Shown: positions 33,960 to 42,890 of the stretch, piece by piece
How the letters are laid out: every line of letters starts with the position of its first letter
Numbering within the stretch: position 1 is the first letter of the stretch
Assembly (NCBI GenBank): GCA_905234985.1
Contig: CAJOJQ010000001.1
Location: forward strand, 1-64,000
Source of the DNA: an uncultured Christensenellaceae bacterium
GTDB taxonomy: Bacteria > Bacillota > Clostridia > Christensenellales > Aristaeellaceae
Length of the DNA: 64,000 nucleotides
Direction of reading: 5' to 3'
Program-made: the position numbers and the translations under genes
Notes under the pieces: generated by a model
Databases searched by the model: none
What the model was told of the DNA's origin: nothing
The model's input: the letters and a program-made list of their open reading frames with translations, nothing else

Positions 33960-34814
33960 ATGATTTTTAAATGTCCGCGCTGCGGAAAACAGTACTGCAT
34001 TACCAACGTTCGCGACCCCCAGATGATTCTTCGCTGCGTCGATCACGATTGCCGCCATGTTTTTACCATTGCCCAGGCGGAGATCGTTACCACCGACGAT
34101 TCCGCCAGGATCGAAGAAGAAAAAAAGGTGAGGGCCGCGCCGGTGGTTACTGATATGGAGCAGTTCGTGAATGATCAGGCGGGCGTGGCGAAAGCCCTGG
34201 CCCAGGATTATTTTTCCGATCTTCCCGGCGAGAACGCGGGCGAAGCGGCCCCCCAGCCTCCGGCGACGGAGGATTTAGGGGAAGGAACGCCCGAGCAGCA
34301 GCGGCAGCGGCTGTTACAGTTTGCGCAGGAACACCCGGGCAAAGAGAAAGAGCGGGAAATGCCCGTCCAGCCCCGGGAAAGGAAAACGATCAGCCCAAGG
34401 CTGGTGCATGAAAAAAAGGGGCAGCGCGTCGGTTGCCACATTCTGCTGTTCTTCGCCATGGCGATTTTCGCCGGCAGGGTGGCGCTGACCCGGATGCAGG
34501 GCACGGAACAGCAGTTCAGATATTTGGAGGCCCAAATCGTTCCCTCCTGCCTGTACCTGTGTACGGTATTGGCGGTGATCGTGCATGTGCTGCGCTACAC
34601 GGCCAAGCCCAAGTGGATTTCCGCCGTGCTGATGCTGCTGCCGCTGGCGGCGGACGCCTGGTATATGTTCCCGGAAACGCTGAACCTGATGCCCGCCGAG
34701 ACCTGGTTTCTGGTCAACAGCGGCGTGAAGGTCGCCTTTTCCCTGTTCGGCCTGCTCAGAAGCATCCGGGCGGGAAAACGCCCGGCAAAAAAATACCGCG
34801 CCTCCCTGTCTTAA
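33960..34814 (+). CDS. Zinc-ribbon membrane protein of unknown function
   Basis: 284 residues. Residues 1-40 form a zinc-ribbon-like head with CPRCGK (C5, C8) and CVDHDC (C26, C31). A charged, disordered region (45-155, rich in Glu, Pro and Gln) follows, then four hydrophobic segments between about 160 and 270 and a basic tail. MJ0042-like zinc-finger heads of this type are common on uncharacterised membrane proteins. Transcribed from its own promoter. Function unknown. Confidence 0.65.
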   Translation: MIFKCPRCGKQYCITNVRDPQMILRCVDHDCRHVFTIAQAEIVTTDDSARIEEEKKVRAAPVVTDMEQFVNDQAGVAKALAQDYFSDLPGENAGEAAPQPPATEDLGEGTPEQQRQRLLQFAQEHPGKEKEREMPVQPRERKTISPRLVHEKKGQRVGCHILLFFAMAIFAGRVALTRMQGTEQQFRYLEAQIVPSCLYLCTVLAVIVHVLRYTAKPKWISAVLMLLPLAADAWYMFPETLNLMPAETWFLVNSGVKVAFSLFGLLRSIRAGKRPAKKYRASLS

Positions 34815-34831
34815 ACGGGACGCGCTTGTAC

Positions 34832-34848
34832 CGGGAACCCTGTTCCCG
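34832..34848 (+). other. Small intergenic hairpin
   Basis: CGGGAAC (34832-34838), loop CCT and GTTCCCG (34842-34848) form a perfect 7-bp stem between the two membrane-protein genes. No U-run follows, so readthrough is expected. Confidence 0.45.
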
Positions 34849-34880
34849 CTGAAAAACCAACAAAAAGGCGGAAGCTGTTC

Positions 34881-35300
34881 ATGAACGCAGTAAAGGATTT
34901 TATTCGGGATATGCTGGACCGGGCGCTGAATCTGATCTATCCGGGCGTTGAATTTGATACGGCGGGGCTGGCCGGGATCGTGACCTCGTGCCTGATCGTG
35001 CTGGCCGGCGCTGTGGCGATTTATCTTCTGCTGAAGTGTTTTCCGGATATTCGGAGATTCGCCCATGTGACGGTGGTGGCGGCGCTGACGCTGCTGATCG
35101 CCGCCAGCGCGTTTTTCCCCGGCGCCCTGGTGCAGGCGGGGGATTACGCGGGCGATTGGTTGGAACAGCATTATTGGGCGCAGAAGGAAGAACCGACAGA
35201 GGAAGGGGAAAACCCGGAGGGAGAAGCCGCCGAGGAAGGGGAAGCGCCCGACGGGGAACAGGACGAGAGCGCGGGCCGCCAGTTGACGATCATGAAATAG
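34881..35300 (+). CDS. Small membrane protein with acidic tail
   Basis: 139 residues. An amphipathic start is followed by two hydrophobic segments (about 29-51 and 61-82) and a strongly acidic Glu/Gly/Pro tail (about 100-130) ending QLTIMK. Site AAAGGCGGA before the ATG. It follows the zinc-ribbon protein by 66 bp and is the last rightward gene before convergent transcription. Not recognised. Confidence 0.6.
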   Translation: MNAVKDFIRDMLDRALNLIYPGVEFDTAGLAGIVTSCLIVLAGAVAIYLLLKCFPDIRRFAHVTVVAALTLLIAASAFFPGALVQAGDYAGDWLEQHYWAQKEEPTEEGENPEGEAAEEGEAPDGEQDESAGRQLTIMK

Positions 35301-35310
35301 ATAAAATTTG

Positions 35311-35337
35311 GACGCCGGAGCTTCACGCCCCGGCGTC
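35311..35337. terminator. Bidirectional terminator between convergent units
   Basis: GACGCCGG (35311-35318) pairs with CCGGCGTC (35330-35337). On the plus strand TTATTTTTG follows a few bases later; on the minus strand AAATTTTATC. It sits between the stop at 35300 and the stop of the leftward VanZ gene at 35375. Confidence 0.7.
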
Positions 35338-35374
35338 CCGTTATTTTTGCGGTTCTTCGCAGACAAACACGCGG

Positions 35375-36685
35375 TTACTTGGAAAAGCTGAACACGGGCC
35401 AGAAATCCGCCTGCCAGACCCAGCCGTCATCATAGCGGCCCGTTCGGAAGGAGGTAATGGGGTAATTCGCGTTCAGCTCCTTGGCGCAGACCCGATAGGG
35501 GCCGAAATTGCCGTCCAATTCGTTCTGTTCAAAAAAGAGCGCAAGCGTATCCCACGTTCTTCCCACCTCCCGGCTCCTGGCCGACAGCTTCTCCGGCTCC
35601 GTCGTCCACATCAGCAGCTCCAGGTGGGTGGAGCGGTCGGGATCAAAATCGAACCCTTCTTCGGCGATCCAGTACAGGCTTCCTTCATAGAAATACACAT
35701 AGATATGATTGGCGGGATCGTAAACCCGCAAAACCCCGCCGGATACGATGCTTTCCAAATCGGTATTTTTCGTTTCCGGGGGGCGAAACAGGCTGTCGGG
35801 AACGGAATGGATATCCACAGTTCCCTGGGGACCCGCTTCAACCGTCAGATACACCCCCGTCGGGAGGAAACGAAGCAGGCCGAAATCCAGCATGATTTCA
35901 TATTCCTCGCCCGGCTCGATTCCGGTTCCTTCCGCGCGAAAGCCGCCCTTCACGCTGTCCAGGCCAAAGTACGCCGCCGCGTCGGGCCGGGGAAAGCCGG
36001 TTTCCGTTTGCAGGGGACGCTGTTCTCCCGTTCGCGTGGATTGCAAAACCACGGTGCAGTTCTTTGGAATCCGGTCATACCAGAAGCAAACGCCCTCCAG
36101 GCGCAGCTCACCGTCCGGGCAGGAGGCGTCCTCCACCTGGAAGCACAAGCCCTGGGAAAGCGGGGCGAGGGAATCCCCGGCGCTGCTTTTTGAAAAGGCG
36201 AACACGCCGAAGCAGATCAGCAGGGTTCCCGCCCCCGCCGCCGCCAAAAGGCTGCGCTGCGGCTTTTCCGGCGTCCAGCGCCTGACCGCCAGGAAAACCA
36301 GAATGCCGAGAAGCGCGCCTAAGGTGTTGCTGCATACGTCGTCAAATTCAAAGCAGCCCCGCATGGTGACGTACTGCGTTGTTTCGATCAGCAGGGAGAA
36401 GGCCGCGCCCCCCAGAAAAACGCAGACAAAGCCCCTGGGCCGCCTGACCTCCGAAAGCGCGGAGATCAGGAAGCCAAAAGGAACAAACATGGCGACGTTC
36501 GCCAGGATCTGGCGGCCATACTGCCATCTGCCTTCAAACCACAGCCGATAAGACCAGAACAGACGGAAATGGGCGGGATAGTATCCCGCGCTTCGCATCC
36601 CGACGGTGTACCACAGAACAGCGGTCAGATAAACGGCCAGGCAGCCCAGCAGAAGGGCGCGCAGCGGAAATCGTTTCGCGGCGAT
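35375..36685 (-). CDS. VanZ-family membrane protein with large extracytoplasmic domain
   Basis: An N-terminal VanZ-like domain (about 170 residues, five membrane segments, with NVAMFVPFGF and IETTQYV) followed by about 260 residues of predicted outside domain rich in aromatic and acidic residues. The first ATG, at 36598, would cut off the first membrane helix. The frame continues upstream through a good helix (RALLLGCLAVYLTAVLWY) with no in-frame ATG, GTG or TTG that makes sense. A strong AGGAGG lies about 9 nt before an ATC codon at 36685, so translation may begin at ATC, or a start ATG has mutated. Last gene of the polysaccharide operon. Function of the outer domain unknown. Confidence 0.65.
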   Translation of the reverse strand: MAAKRFPLRALLLGCLAVYLTAVLWYTVGMRSAGYYPAHFRLFWSYRLWFEGRWQYGRQILANVAMFVPFGFLISALSEVRRPRGFVCVFLGGAAFSLLIETTQYVTMRGCFEFDDVCSNTLGALLGILVFLAVRRWTPEKPQRSLLAAAGAGTLLICFGVFAFSKSSAGDSLAPLSQGLCFQVEDASCPDGELRLEGVCFWYDRIPKNCTVVLQSTRTGEQRPLQTETGFPRPDAAAYFGLDSVKGGFRAEGTGIEPGEEYEIMLDFGLLRFLPTGVYLTVEAGPQGTVDIHSVPDSLFRPPETKNTDLESIVSGGVLRVYDPANHIYVYFYEGSLYWIAEEGFDFDPDRSTHLELLMWTTEPEKLSARSREVGRTWDTLALFFEQNELDGNFGPYRVCAKELNANYPITSFRTGRYDDGWVWQADFWPVFSFSK

Positions 36686-36711
36686 GGCGGGGACACCTCC
36701 TCCTTTTACTG

Positions 36712-36755
36712 ATGGGCGGCCTTTTCACCCCGGCACGGGGGAAAAAGCCGCCCAT
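36712..36755. other. Long hairpin between the beta-helix and VanZ genes
   Basis: ATGGGCGGC (36712-36720) pairs with GCCGCCCAT (36747-36755). Inside it TTTT/AAAA and CCCC/GGGG continue the stem. It lies 22 bp after the stop of the secreted protein gene and just upstream of the VanZ ribosome-binding site. No U-run, so attenuation or mRNA protection is more likely than strong termination. Confidence 0.6.
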
Positions 36756-36777
36756 TGATTTGCGTCAAAGAACAGGA

Positions 36778-37494
36778 TCACTCCTCAGCGCCGTCCCCGG
36801 CCATATGCAGATAGAAGGAACCGCCCAAAATGAGTACATAGCCCTTGCCTTCATCCTTGTTTTTGGATCGGATGGGGGTTTTGCCGGAATAGATGGTATA
36901 GCTGCCGTCGAAGATGCGCACGCTGTCCTTGCCGCTGATTCCCCGGCCCTCGGCGTGGATTACATAAACGCCGCCGCCGAACTTCACATCATCATTGCCG
37001 ACGATGCCGTGCTTGGCGGAGGCGACGGTCAGGGTGCCTTCGCCGTTGAAGGTGATATCGTCCTTGGCGTACACCGCGCCGTCGATTTCGCCGTTTTCGT
37101 CAAAGCCGTTGCTGGTCAGGGTGTTTTCCGTGCCCTCCGCCAGGGTGATGAACACCTTGTCGGCATTCTTGACGAAAATGCAGGCGGAATTGGCGCAGGT
37201 GATGGAAACGCCGTTCAGCACCAGCTGCACCTTTTCGTCGCTGGCTGCGTCCACGGTCAACGTTCCGTCGGCAATGACGCCGGACAGCACGTACACGCCG
37301 CCTTCGGTGATGGTCAGGCTTTCGGTCAGGGCGATTTCCTTGGCGTCGTCCTCGTCCCATTCGCCGGACAGATCACGGCTGGAGAAGTAATCCTCCAGGC
37401 GCACACCGGACGCCGTGATTTCCGCCTGGGCGAAGCCAACGCTTGACAGGAGCAGAACCAGGACCAGGAGCAGAGAGAAGATGCGGTTTTTCAT
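36778..37494 (-). CDS. Secreted carbohydrate-binding-like beta-helix protein
   Basis: 238 residues from the ATG at 37494 (site AAAGGAGG). A signal peptide (1-23, cleaved near AQA-EI) is followed by Gly/Val/Thr-rich repeats such as GGVYVLSGVIADGTLTVDA and ITFNGEGTLTVASAKHGIVG, typical of the right-handed beta-helix 'carbohydrate-binding domain-containing' family (Cthe_2159-like). It is shorter than usual for the family and seems to be one helix domain only. It lies between the CotH-like gene and a VanZ gene at the end of the polysaccharide locus, so a matrix-binding role is plausible (inference). Confidence 0.72.
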   Translation of the reverse strand: MKNRIFSLLLVLVLLLSSVGFAQAEITASGVRLEDYFSSRDLSGEWDEDDAKEIALTESLTITEGGVYVLSGVIADGTLTVDAASDEKVQLVLNGVSITCANSACIFVKNADKVFITLAEGTENTLTSNGFDENGEIDGAVYAKDDITFNGEGTLTVASAKHGIVGNDDVKFGGGVYVIHAEGRGISGKDSVRIFDGSYTIYSGKTPIRSKNKDEGKGYVLILGGSFYLHMAGDGAEE

Positions 37495-37525
37495 GAGAGA
37501 AGCCTCCTTTGATGGATGATTATTC

Positions 37526-37569
37526 AAAACAATAGACGGGACGATAGAAAGCGGTTCCGCTATTGTTTT
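37526..37569. terminator. Terminator-like hairpin after the CotH gene
   Basis: AAAACAATAG (37526-37535) pairs over 10 bp with CTATTGTTTT (37560-37569). An inner CGG/CCG stem is possible. T-runs flank it on the plus strand (TTTTTTT) and weaker ones on the minus strand. It lies between the CotH stop (37595) and the secreted-protein start (37494). Confidence 0.6.
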
Positions 37570-37594
37570 TTTGCGGGCGGGTGCGATTCGGCTT

Positions 37595-38932
37595 TTATTG
37601 GGCGGCGGGCAGCAGGAACTGGCTGTCCATCCATTTGAGCCGTTTTTGCAGCCATACGATCACGTTATACGCGCTGCTGACGGAACTGCTCTTCCAGGAC
37701 GTAAAGTCTTTTTTATACGTCTCCATCAGACTGATTTCCTGGTCGATACAGCCGCTGACCGCGTTCGTTTCCGATAAGGCCGTCCATTTTTCCGCGGCCA
37801 GACGATGAAACCAATCCTGCTTGATCAGCAACACAAACCAGGGATTTGTCCGGTCGCCGTATTTATCCTTGAAATAATCGTCGCAGTAGGTTTCGTGCAG
37901 CCAGTGCAGGGCGTAATACTGGCCGTTCAGATAAATGACCACGGGCCGCACCCCTTCGCCGATGCCGATTCCCGCTTTCCGGGCGATGGTGTGGGTCAAT
38001 TCGTCGCGGATGAAAGCCCATTGATTATCGTTTCTCACGTTGCGGGCCACCAGGCGCTTGTATTCGTGAATGTATCCGCCCCGGGCTCTGGGCGCATTGA
38101 ACAGGTTATAGGCAAAAATCTTGTTCTTTTTATCGTAGCTTTTCCGTGCGTAGAATTTCATGGATTTGATGGGGTGCTTCCGGCTTTCGCCGCCGAACAC
38201 CCGGATGCCCGCGGTCTGGGAAAACAGCACCTCCCCATCGCTGGAAAACGCCTAAAGATAGATTTCACGCTCCGTTTCCGATCCTCTCTCCTGTGCGTTT
38301 TCTCCCACGAAAATGGCGTCCGGCCCATAGGTCAGATCAAACCGATCGCCGATTACCGAAAAAATCAGGGCCGTAAACCGTGTTTCGATTTCTGTATCCA
38401 AAAAATATGAATTGGAAAAAACCGGCGATTTCGTTCCGTCAGGGTAGTAAGCCACGACACGGATCACGATGCACTTGGGCAGATCAGCGTGGGAAGCGGC
38501 AAGCACGATGGGCCGGGTATACTCGAAACTGGTATAGGAGGGAATCGCACCATCCATGGTATAGAAAATGCCAGATGCCCCTTCGGCGGTAAGCTCCAAC
38601 TGATGGTCCTCGGCATAAAAACCGCTTTCCAAGGAAAACGATACCTCGGCTTTGCTGTTTTCCTGCGCCGCCCGGTACATCTTCAATCGGAGGGCTTTGG
38701 CTTCCTCGGGGGTCAGGGTGGGCGCGGGGGTTATTTCCGGGGTAGGTTCTTCTGTGACCGGTTCGGGGGTGGGGGTATAAGCATCCTCTCTGACTGCTGG
38801 TGTGCTGATCACTGTGTCCACCTTCACGTGGAGGCCGCAGCCTGACAGCAGGGCGCAGCAGACTGCCAGCAGACAGAACAGCGGGATTTTGACGGAACGG
38901 ATCAAAATATGCCGGTCCTTTTGCTCGATCAT
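37595..38932 (-). pseudogene. CotH-type kinase lipoprotein, interrupted by an in-frame amber codon
   Basis: One open frame of about 446 codons broken by a single TAG at 38252-38254. The N-terminal part (ATG 38932, site AAAGGAG) has a lipoprotein signal peptide with lipobox LLSGC, a Thr/Pro/Glu linker and a chitobiase-C/FN3-like beta domain (GIFYTMDGAIPSYTSFEYT). The C-terminal part is a CotH kinase domain (VRNDNQWAFIRDELTH, VVIYLNGQYYALHWLHET). CotH proteins are secretory protein kinases known from spore coats and cellulosomes. The sequence around the stop reads REIYL-stop-AFSSDGEVLFSQTAGIRV; a Glu codon GAG changed to TAG would explain it. Real mutation, recoding and sequence error cannot be separated here. 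Confidence 0.75.
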
Positions 38933-38943
38933 GAGAGCTCCTT

Positions 38944-40212
38944 TCATTCCTGCGCTTCTTTCCGTCCAAATATCCGTTTGAATGTTTCAGAAATCAGTGC
39001 CCACAGGGTTTTATACGCGAATGTCACAAGCAGTCCCAACAGCAGCGCGGCCAAAATTTGCACCCATGTGGCGAAATATAAGCCGGTCTTTGCGCGAAGT
39101 AAATTTCTGACGCCCACGGTCCACTTGCGGAAGAATCCTTCAAGCAGATATACGCCGAAGGTGTAGCTGCCGATGTTGAACAGAATTTTTCCCAGCCGTG
39201 GGGAAGCGGGAAGCCGGATGAACCACAGCTTGGCGCCGTAATACACCAGAATGGACGGGAATACGATGATCGAATCCAGATAGACTTCCGTGTTGCTGCT
39301 GTTCCAGCCGCCATCCACATTGACGCGCCACTCCTTCATAAGGCAAGTCAGATAAATGGACATGAGCGTAAGGACCAGGAGCTGCACGAACCCCTCCGTG
39401 GTATATTTCTCGTCGGTCATTTTGTTTTCCATGTAATAGCCCAAAAGGGGATAGAGCACGCCCCGTGTGGCCGTAAAGAACGTAAAGCTCCAGGAGTGGG
39501 ACGCGCTTCCGCGGAAAAAGAAATAGTCCAAAAAGGCGACCGACGATTCGATCAGCTGCAGGACGATCAGCCAGTAAAAGTCCATCTGTTCCATATGCTG
39601 CGCGATTTTGCGCATGAACGGGATTGTCATCAGCAGACAGATATACGCGTATAAATACCACAGATGGGTAGCAATGTTTCCGCGGTACAGCTTGGTCAGA
39701 AATTCAGATATGGAAAAGCTGGCGCCTGATTTGAGATTCAATTGATAGGTGATGACGGAAACCGCCAGCAGCGTGAACACGAAGCGCAGAACGCGCTTGC
39801 TCAGCAATTTGGCGTACGGCTCATTCCTGCCCAGCAGCAGAGCGCCGGAGGACATGAAAAACAGCGGAACCGCCGCCTTGATGAATACGGAATGGGCCAG
39901 CATCAGCCAATGGGCGATGGTGCCGCTTTCCGTGGTATACTGGGTAAATAGATTGGAGCCTGTATGATTCAGCAGCACCAGGAAAATGGCGAGGATCTTG
40001 ATAGCGTCCAGATGGGATTTGGGCCTGGCCGGGGCTGAAAACAAGCCGTGAAAAATGGGGAATTTGGCTTTCAGGATGTCTGTAAGCCGCACGTTCTTAT
40101 AATCCACCTGAGATTCTTCGGGTTCCTGATCCTGTTCTTCGATCTCCTGCGGGATTTGTTCGGATTCCGGGAGCTGCTGTTCCGGTTCGGGGTTCTGCTG
40201 AGGCGAATTCAT
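38944..40212 (-). CDS. Acyltransferase-3 family membrane protein
   Basis: A 422-residue protein with about ten membrane segments of the acyltransferase 3 (OafA/NodX-like) family. It would transfer acetyl or another acyl group to polysaccharide precursors. The family start (LDAIKILAIFLVLLNHTGS, with His) is near residue 70. The first 45 residues are a disordered Glu/Gln/Pro-rich cytosolic extension, not usual for the family. Its stop and the start region of the CotH-like gene are 11 bp apart. Likely O-acetylates the sugar made by this locus (inference). Confidence 0.82.
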   Translation of the reverse strand: MNSPQQNPEPEQQLPESEQIPQEIEEQDQEPEESQVDYKNVRLTDILKAKFPIFHGLFSAPARPKSHLDAIKILAIFLVLLNHTGSNLFTQYTTESGTIAHWLMLAHSVFIKAAVPLFFMSSGALLLGRNEPYAKLLSKRVLRFVFTLLAVSVITYQLNLKSGASFSISEFLTKLYRGNIATHLWYLYAYICLLMTIPFMRKIAQHMEQMDFYWLIVLQLIESSVAFLDYFFFRGSASHSWSFTFFTATRGVLYPLLGYYMENKMTDEKYTTEGFVQLLVLTLMSIYLTCLMKEWRVNVDGGWNSSNTEVYLDSIIVFPSILVYYGAKLWFIRLPASPRLGKILFNIGSYTFGVYLLEGFFRKWTVGVRNLLRAKTGLYFATWVQILAALLLGLLVTFAYKTLWALISETFKRIFGRKEAQE

Positions 40213-40263
40213 GTTTCCTGTCTCCTTAAGCGAATCATTTATGATACAAAAGCTGTTTTTCCT

Positions 40264-41796
40264 TTATTTCACTTTGCGGAGGATCGTATTCTTGATCTGC
40301 ACCACGGTTTTCTTGAACAGAGGGTTCCGTCCATACACGGCGAAGAAAATGAGGTTGGGAAGCGCAAAGCTGATGCAGGCGCAAATGATCAGCGTGGGCC
40401 ATACGGGCAAATGCACGATATTGCAAAGGAGCAGGGAGCCGACGCTTGATAAAAGCGCCAGGGCGACAAAGCCGCAGAAGAAACGGATATACCGCCATTT
40501 GTACTGGATGGGGAACACTTCGGCGAACAGATTATGCAGCAGCCAGGGAACCTGTACCACCACGATGGAAACCACGGAGGACAGCAGCACGCCGTACAGG
40601 CCCAGCCACTGCACCGTCGCCAGGTTCAGCCCCAAATTCACCAGCGCGCCCACCAGCGGCCGCCACCTGTCCTTGCGCCAGATGCCCGCCGCGTCCTTGA
40701 ACATGTTGATCAGCTTGTTGATCCCCATAGAATAGAAGTAAATGGCGAAGCAAATCACATAGTTGAAGGTGAGCATGTTTTCCTCGCCCATCCAGATCTG
40801 CATGAAGGGCTGGTACATACACAGAAGCATGGCGGTGGCCACGCCCATCATCCAGCCGAACAGAATGGTGAATTTTTCCAGATCCAGATAGTTCTTTTCC
40901 TCGCTTTCGGTGATCAGGCTGTTGCCGATCCCGGCGATGCACGCCCCCACGATGCCGTCCAGCAAGATGCGCAGGGAAGAAATGATGTAATAATAATTCT
41001 GGTAAATCGCCAGCGCCGTCAGGCCCATGAAGGCGGAAATGACCAGCGTATCCGCCGAGTTGAAGATCACGTAGGAGAATTTGGAGGTGAACATATCCCG
41101 CACGCGCTTGGCGATGTCCACCACCTTTTCCTTGGGCAGGGAACCCCGGGGAGAATAGTTGGGATACAGCTTGGATACCCGGACGGCCGTGACCAGGTTG
41201 ATGGCGACCTGGGCCAGCAGCTGGATGATCATATACACATAATAGTTGTGGAATACCATCAGGGCAATGATTTTGACGATGTATTCCACAAAATGGACCA
41301 TCAGGCTGACCTTGCTGCCCACGTCCCTGCGCTGGTGCGCCTGGAGCAGACAGTTTTTGTAGGCGAACAGCCAGTAGGTCAGCACCGTGTTGCCCAGGTT
41401 CATGAAGTACAGGATATACAGGTTCATATCGGCGGGCAGATCGCCCTTGATCAGATTGCGCAGAAACGGTACCAGCGCGATGCCGATCACGGCGATAAAC
41501 AGGCCGATGATCCTGTAAAAAAACCTGTACAGCTTCATCAGCGCGCAAATGGATTCCTCGTCGTCCTCGGCGATGGGCTTGTACATGCTGAACACCATGG
41601 CGTCGCCCACGCCCAGCTCGGCCAGGTTCAGGAAGGACAGAATGGATCGGAAAAGGCCGTTGAGTCCCAGGTATTGCATCCCTAAGAAATTCAGGATGAC
41701 GGAGCGCATGATGAAGGGAACCACGATGTTATTGACCCGCAGCGCCCCGTCAAATAATAAATTGCGCATGGCGTTTTTTGTGCGTTGAATTTTCAT
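40264..41796 (-). CDS. Wzx-type polysaccharide flippase
   Basis: A 510-residue membrane protein of the polysaccharide transporter (PST/MOP) superfamily, with 12-14 hydrophobic segments spread over the length. It should flip undecaprenyl-linked repeat units across the membrane. Typical features are the basic start (KIQRTKNAMRNLLFDGAL) and ADTLVISAFMGLTALAIYQNY in the middle. With the Wzy-like protein at 55076-56629 it makes this a Wzx/Wzy-dependent pathway. Confidence 0.88.
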   Translation of the reverse strand: MKIQRTKNAMRNLLFDGALRVNNIVVPFIMRSVILNFLGMQYLGLNGLFRSILSFLNLAELGVGDAMVFSMYKPIAEDDEESICALMKLYRFFYRIIGLFIAVIGIALVPFLRNLIKGDLPADMNLYILYFMNLGNTVLTYWLFAYKNCLLQAHQRRDVGSKVSLMVHFVEYIVKIIALMVFHNYYVYMIIQLLAQVAINLVTAVRVSKLYPNYSPRGSLPKEKVVDIAKRVRDMFTSKFSYVIFNSADTLVISAFMGLTALAIYQNYYYIISSLRILLDGIVGACIAGIGNSLITESEEKNYLDLEKFTILFGWMMGVATAMLLCMYQPFMQIWMGEENMLTFNYVICFAIYFYSMGINKLINMFKDAAGIWRKDRWRPLVGALVNLGLNLATVQWLGLYGVLLSSVVSIVVVQVPWLLHNLFAEVFPIQYKWRYIRFFCGFVALALLSSVGSLLLCNIVHLPVWPTLIICACISFALPNLIFFAVYGRNPLFKKTVVQIKNTILRKVK

Positions 41797-41815
41797 AGGA
41801 AAACGATCCCCTCCT

Positions 41816-42856
41816 TTACGCTTTGATCGTGGATTTGCGGGCTTTGATGGCGCACAGCAGCATAGCCGACGTATACAGGCGCAGCTTGAAAAGCAGGATC
41901 AGGATTTTGGGGTTTGTGGGCAAGCCCTTTAGCGTGATAAATTGAAGCATGCCCGTCTTTTTCAGTCCGGTTTTGACGGTTTTTACCGCCTGGAAAAAGG
42001 TCTGCTTTTTTTTCAGTTCCCAAATGGCGTTTCGGATGATGAGATGAACGGGGTAATCGTTCAGCTGCCTGTCCATGGACGCGCTGTAACCCCGCATGCG
42101 CTGCTGCATGTAGGATACCAGATGGGTGTAGCTTTCCGTCAGATAATTCATTTTCCCCTGAGCGATGATGGAACCGGTGTTCATTTGATTGTACAGGTAC
42201 AGAGGCTCGTTGCAGATATAGACGTTATGGCAGTTCAAAAGGATCTCGTAAGTCATGGGCACGTCCGTGAACATGCGAATTTTTTCATCCCGCACATAAT
42301 TGTCCACCTGCAATTCCCGGCGGCTGGGCTTGTTCCAGGCGTGGCCTAAGATCATGGTGCCGATAAAGAAGCCCTTCCGGCGGTCGCTGAGCAGATAGGG
42401 GAAGATTTCTTTTTCCAGCCGTTCCCGATCGTACCAGCCCTCCGGCACGGCGTTTTTGATATAATCCGTATGCCCGTCGTTATATACGTTTTCCGAGGCG
42501 AACATGATCATGTCCACCGGTTGATCGGATTCGGCGATCCTGTCGTGGACGAACTGCAGCAGGTTGGGCTTGATCCAGTCGTCCCCGTCCACATAGGTGA
42601 TATAATCGCCCTTTGCGGCAAGGATGCCCGCGTTCCGGGCGGAAACCAGGCCGCCGTTGGGCTTGTGGATCACCCGCACGCGCCCGTCCTTTTTCTCGTA
42701 ATCGTCGCACATTTTCGGACAGCCGTCGGGTGAACCGTCGTCCACCAAAATGACTTCAAAATCCGGAAACGTCTGGGCCAAAATGCTGTCCACGCATCTT
42801 TCCAGGTATTCTTCCACCTTATAAACGGGTACGATCACAGTAAACTGCAAGGCCAT
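41816..42856 (-). CDS. Family 2 glycosyltransferase
   Basis: 346 residues. The GT-A fold of family 2 is clear in the first 120 residues: VIVPVYKVEEYLERCVDSI, VDDGSPDG, NGGLVSARNAG and the metal-binding DGDD in YVDGDDWIKP. The C-terminal half is variable and lacks membrane segments. It would add one sugar, inverting the anomeric centre, to the lipid-linked repeat unit. Donor and acceptor unknown. Confidence 0.88.
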   Translation of the reverse strand: MALQFTVIVPVYKVEEYLERCVDSILAQTFPDFEVILVDDGSPDGCPKMCDDYEKKDGRVRVIHKPNGGLVSARNAGILAAKGDYITYVDGDDWIKPNLLQFVHDRIAESDQPVDMIMFASENVYNDGHTDYIKNAVPEGWYDRERLEKEIFPYLLSDRRKGFFIGTMILGHAWNKPSRRELQVDNYVRDEKIRMFTDVPMTYEILLNCHNVYICNEPLYLYNQMNTGSIIAQGKMNYLTESYTHLVSYMQQRMRGYSASMDRQLNDYPVHLIIRNAIWELKKKQTFFQAVKTVKTGLKKTGMLQFITLKGLPTNPKILILLFKLRLYTSAMLLCAIKARKSTIKA

Positions 42857-42890
42857 GCCCCCCTCTTTGCCTCATTCGTTGTATCATCCG

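Noticed and set aside
13487-38254. Genome-wide stop codon reassignment to Glu
   Set aside because: TAA and TAG end many clearly intact genes in the window (for example uvrA, both permeases of the first cassette, the DUF1972 transferase), so general recoding is excluded.
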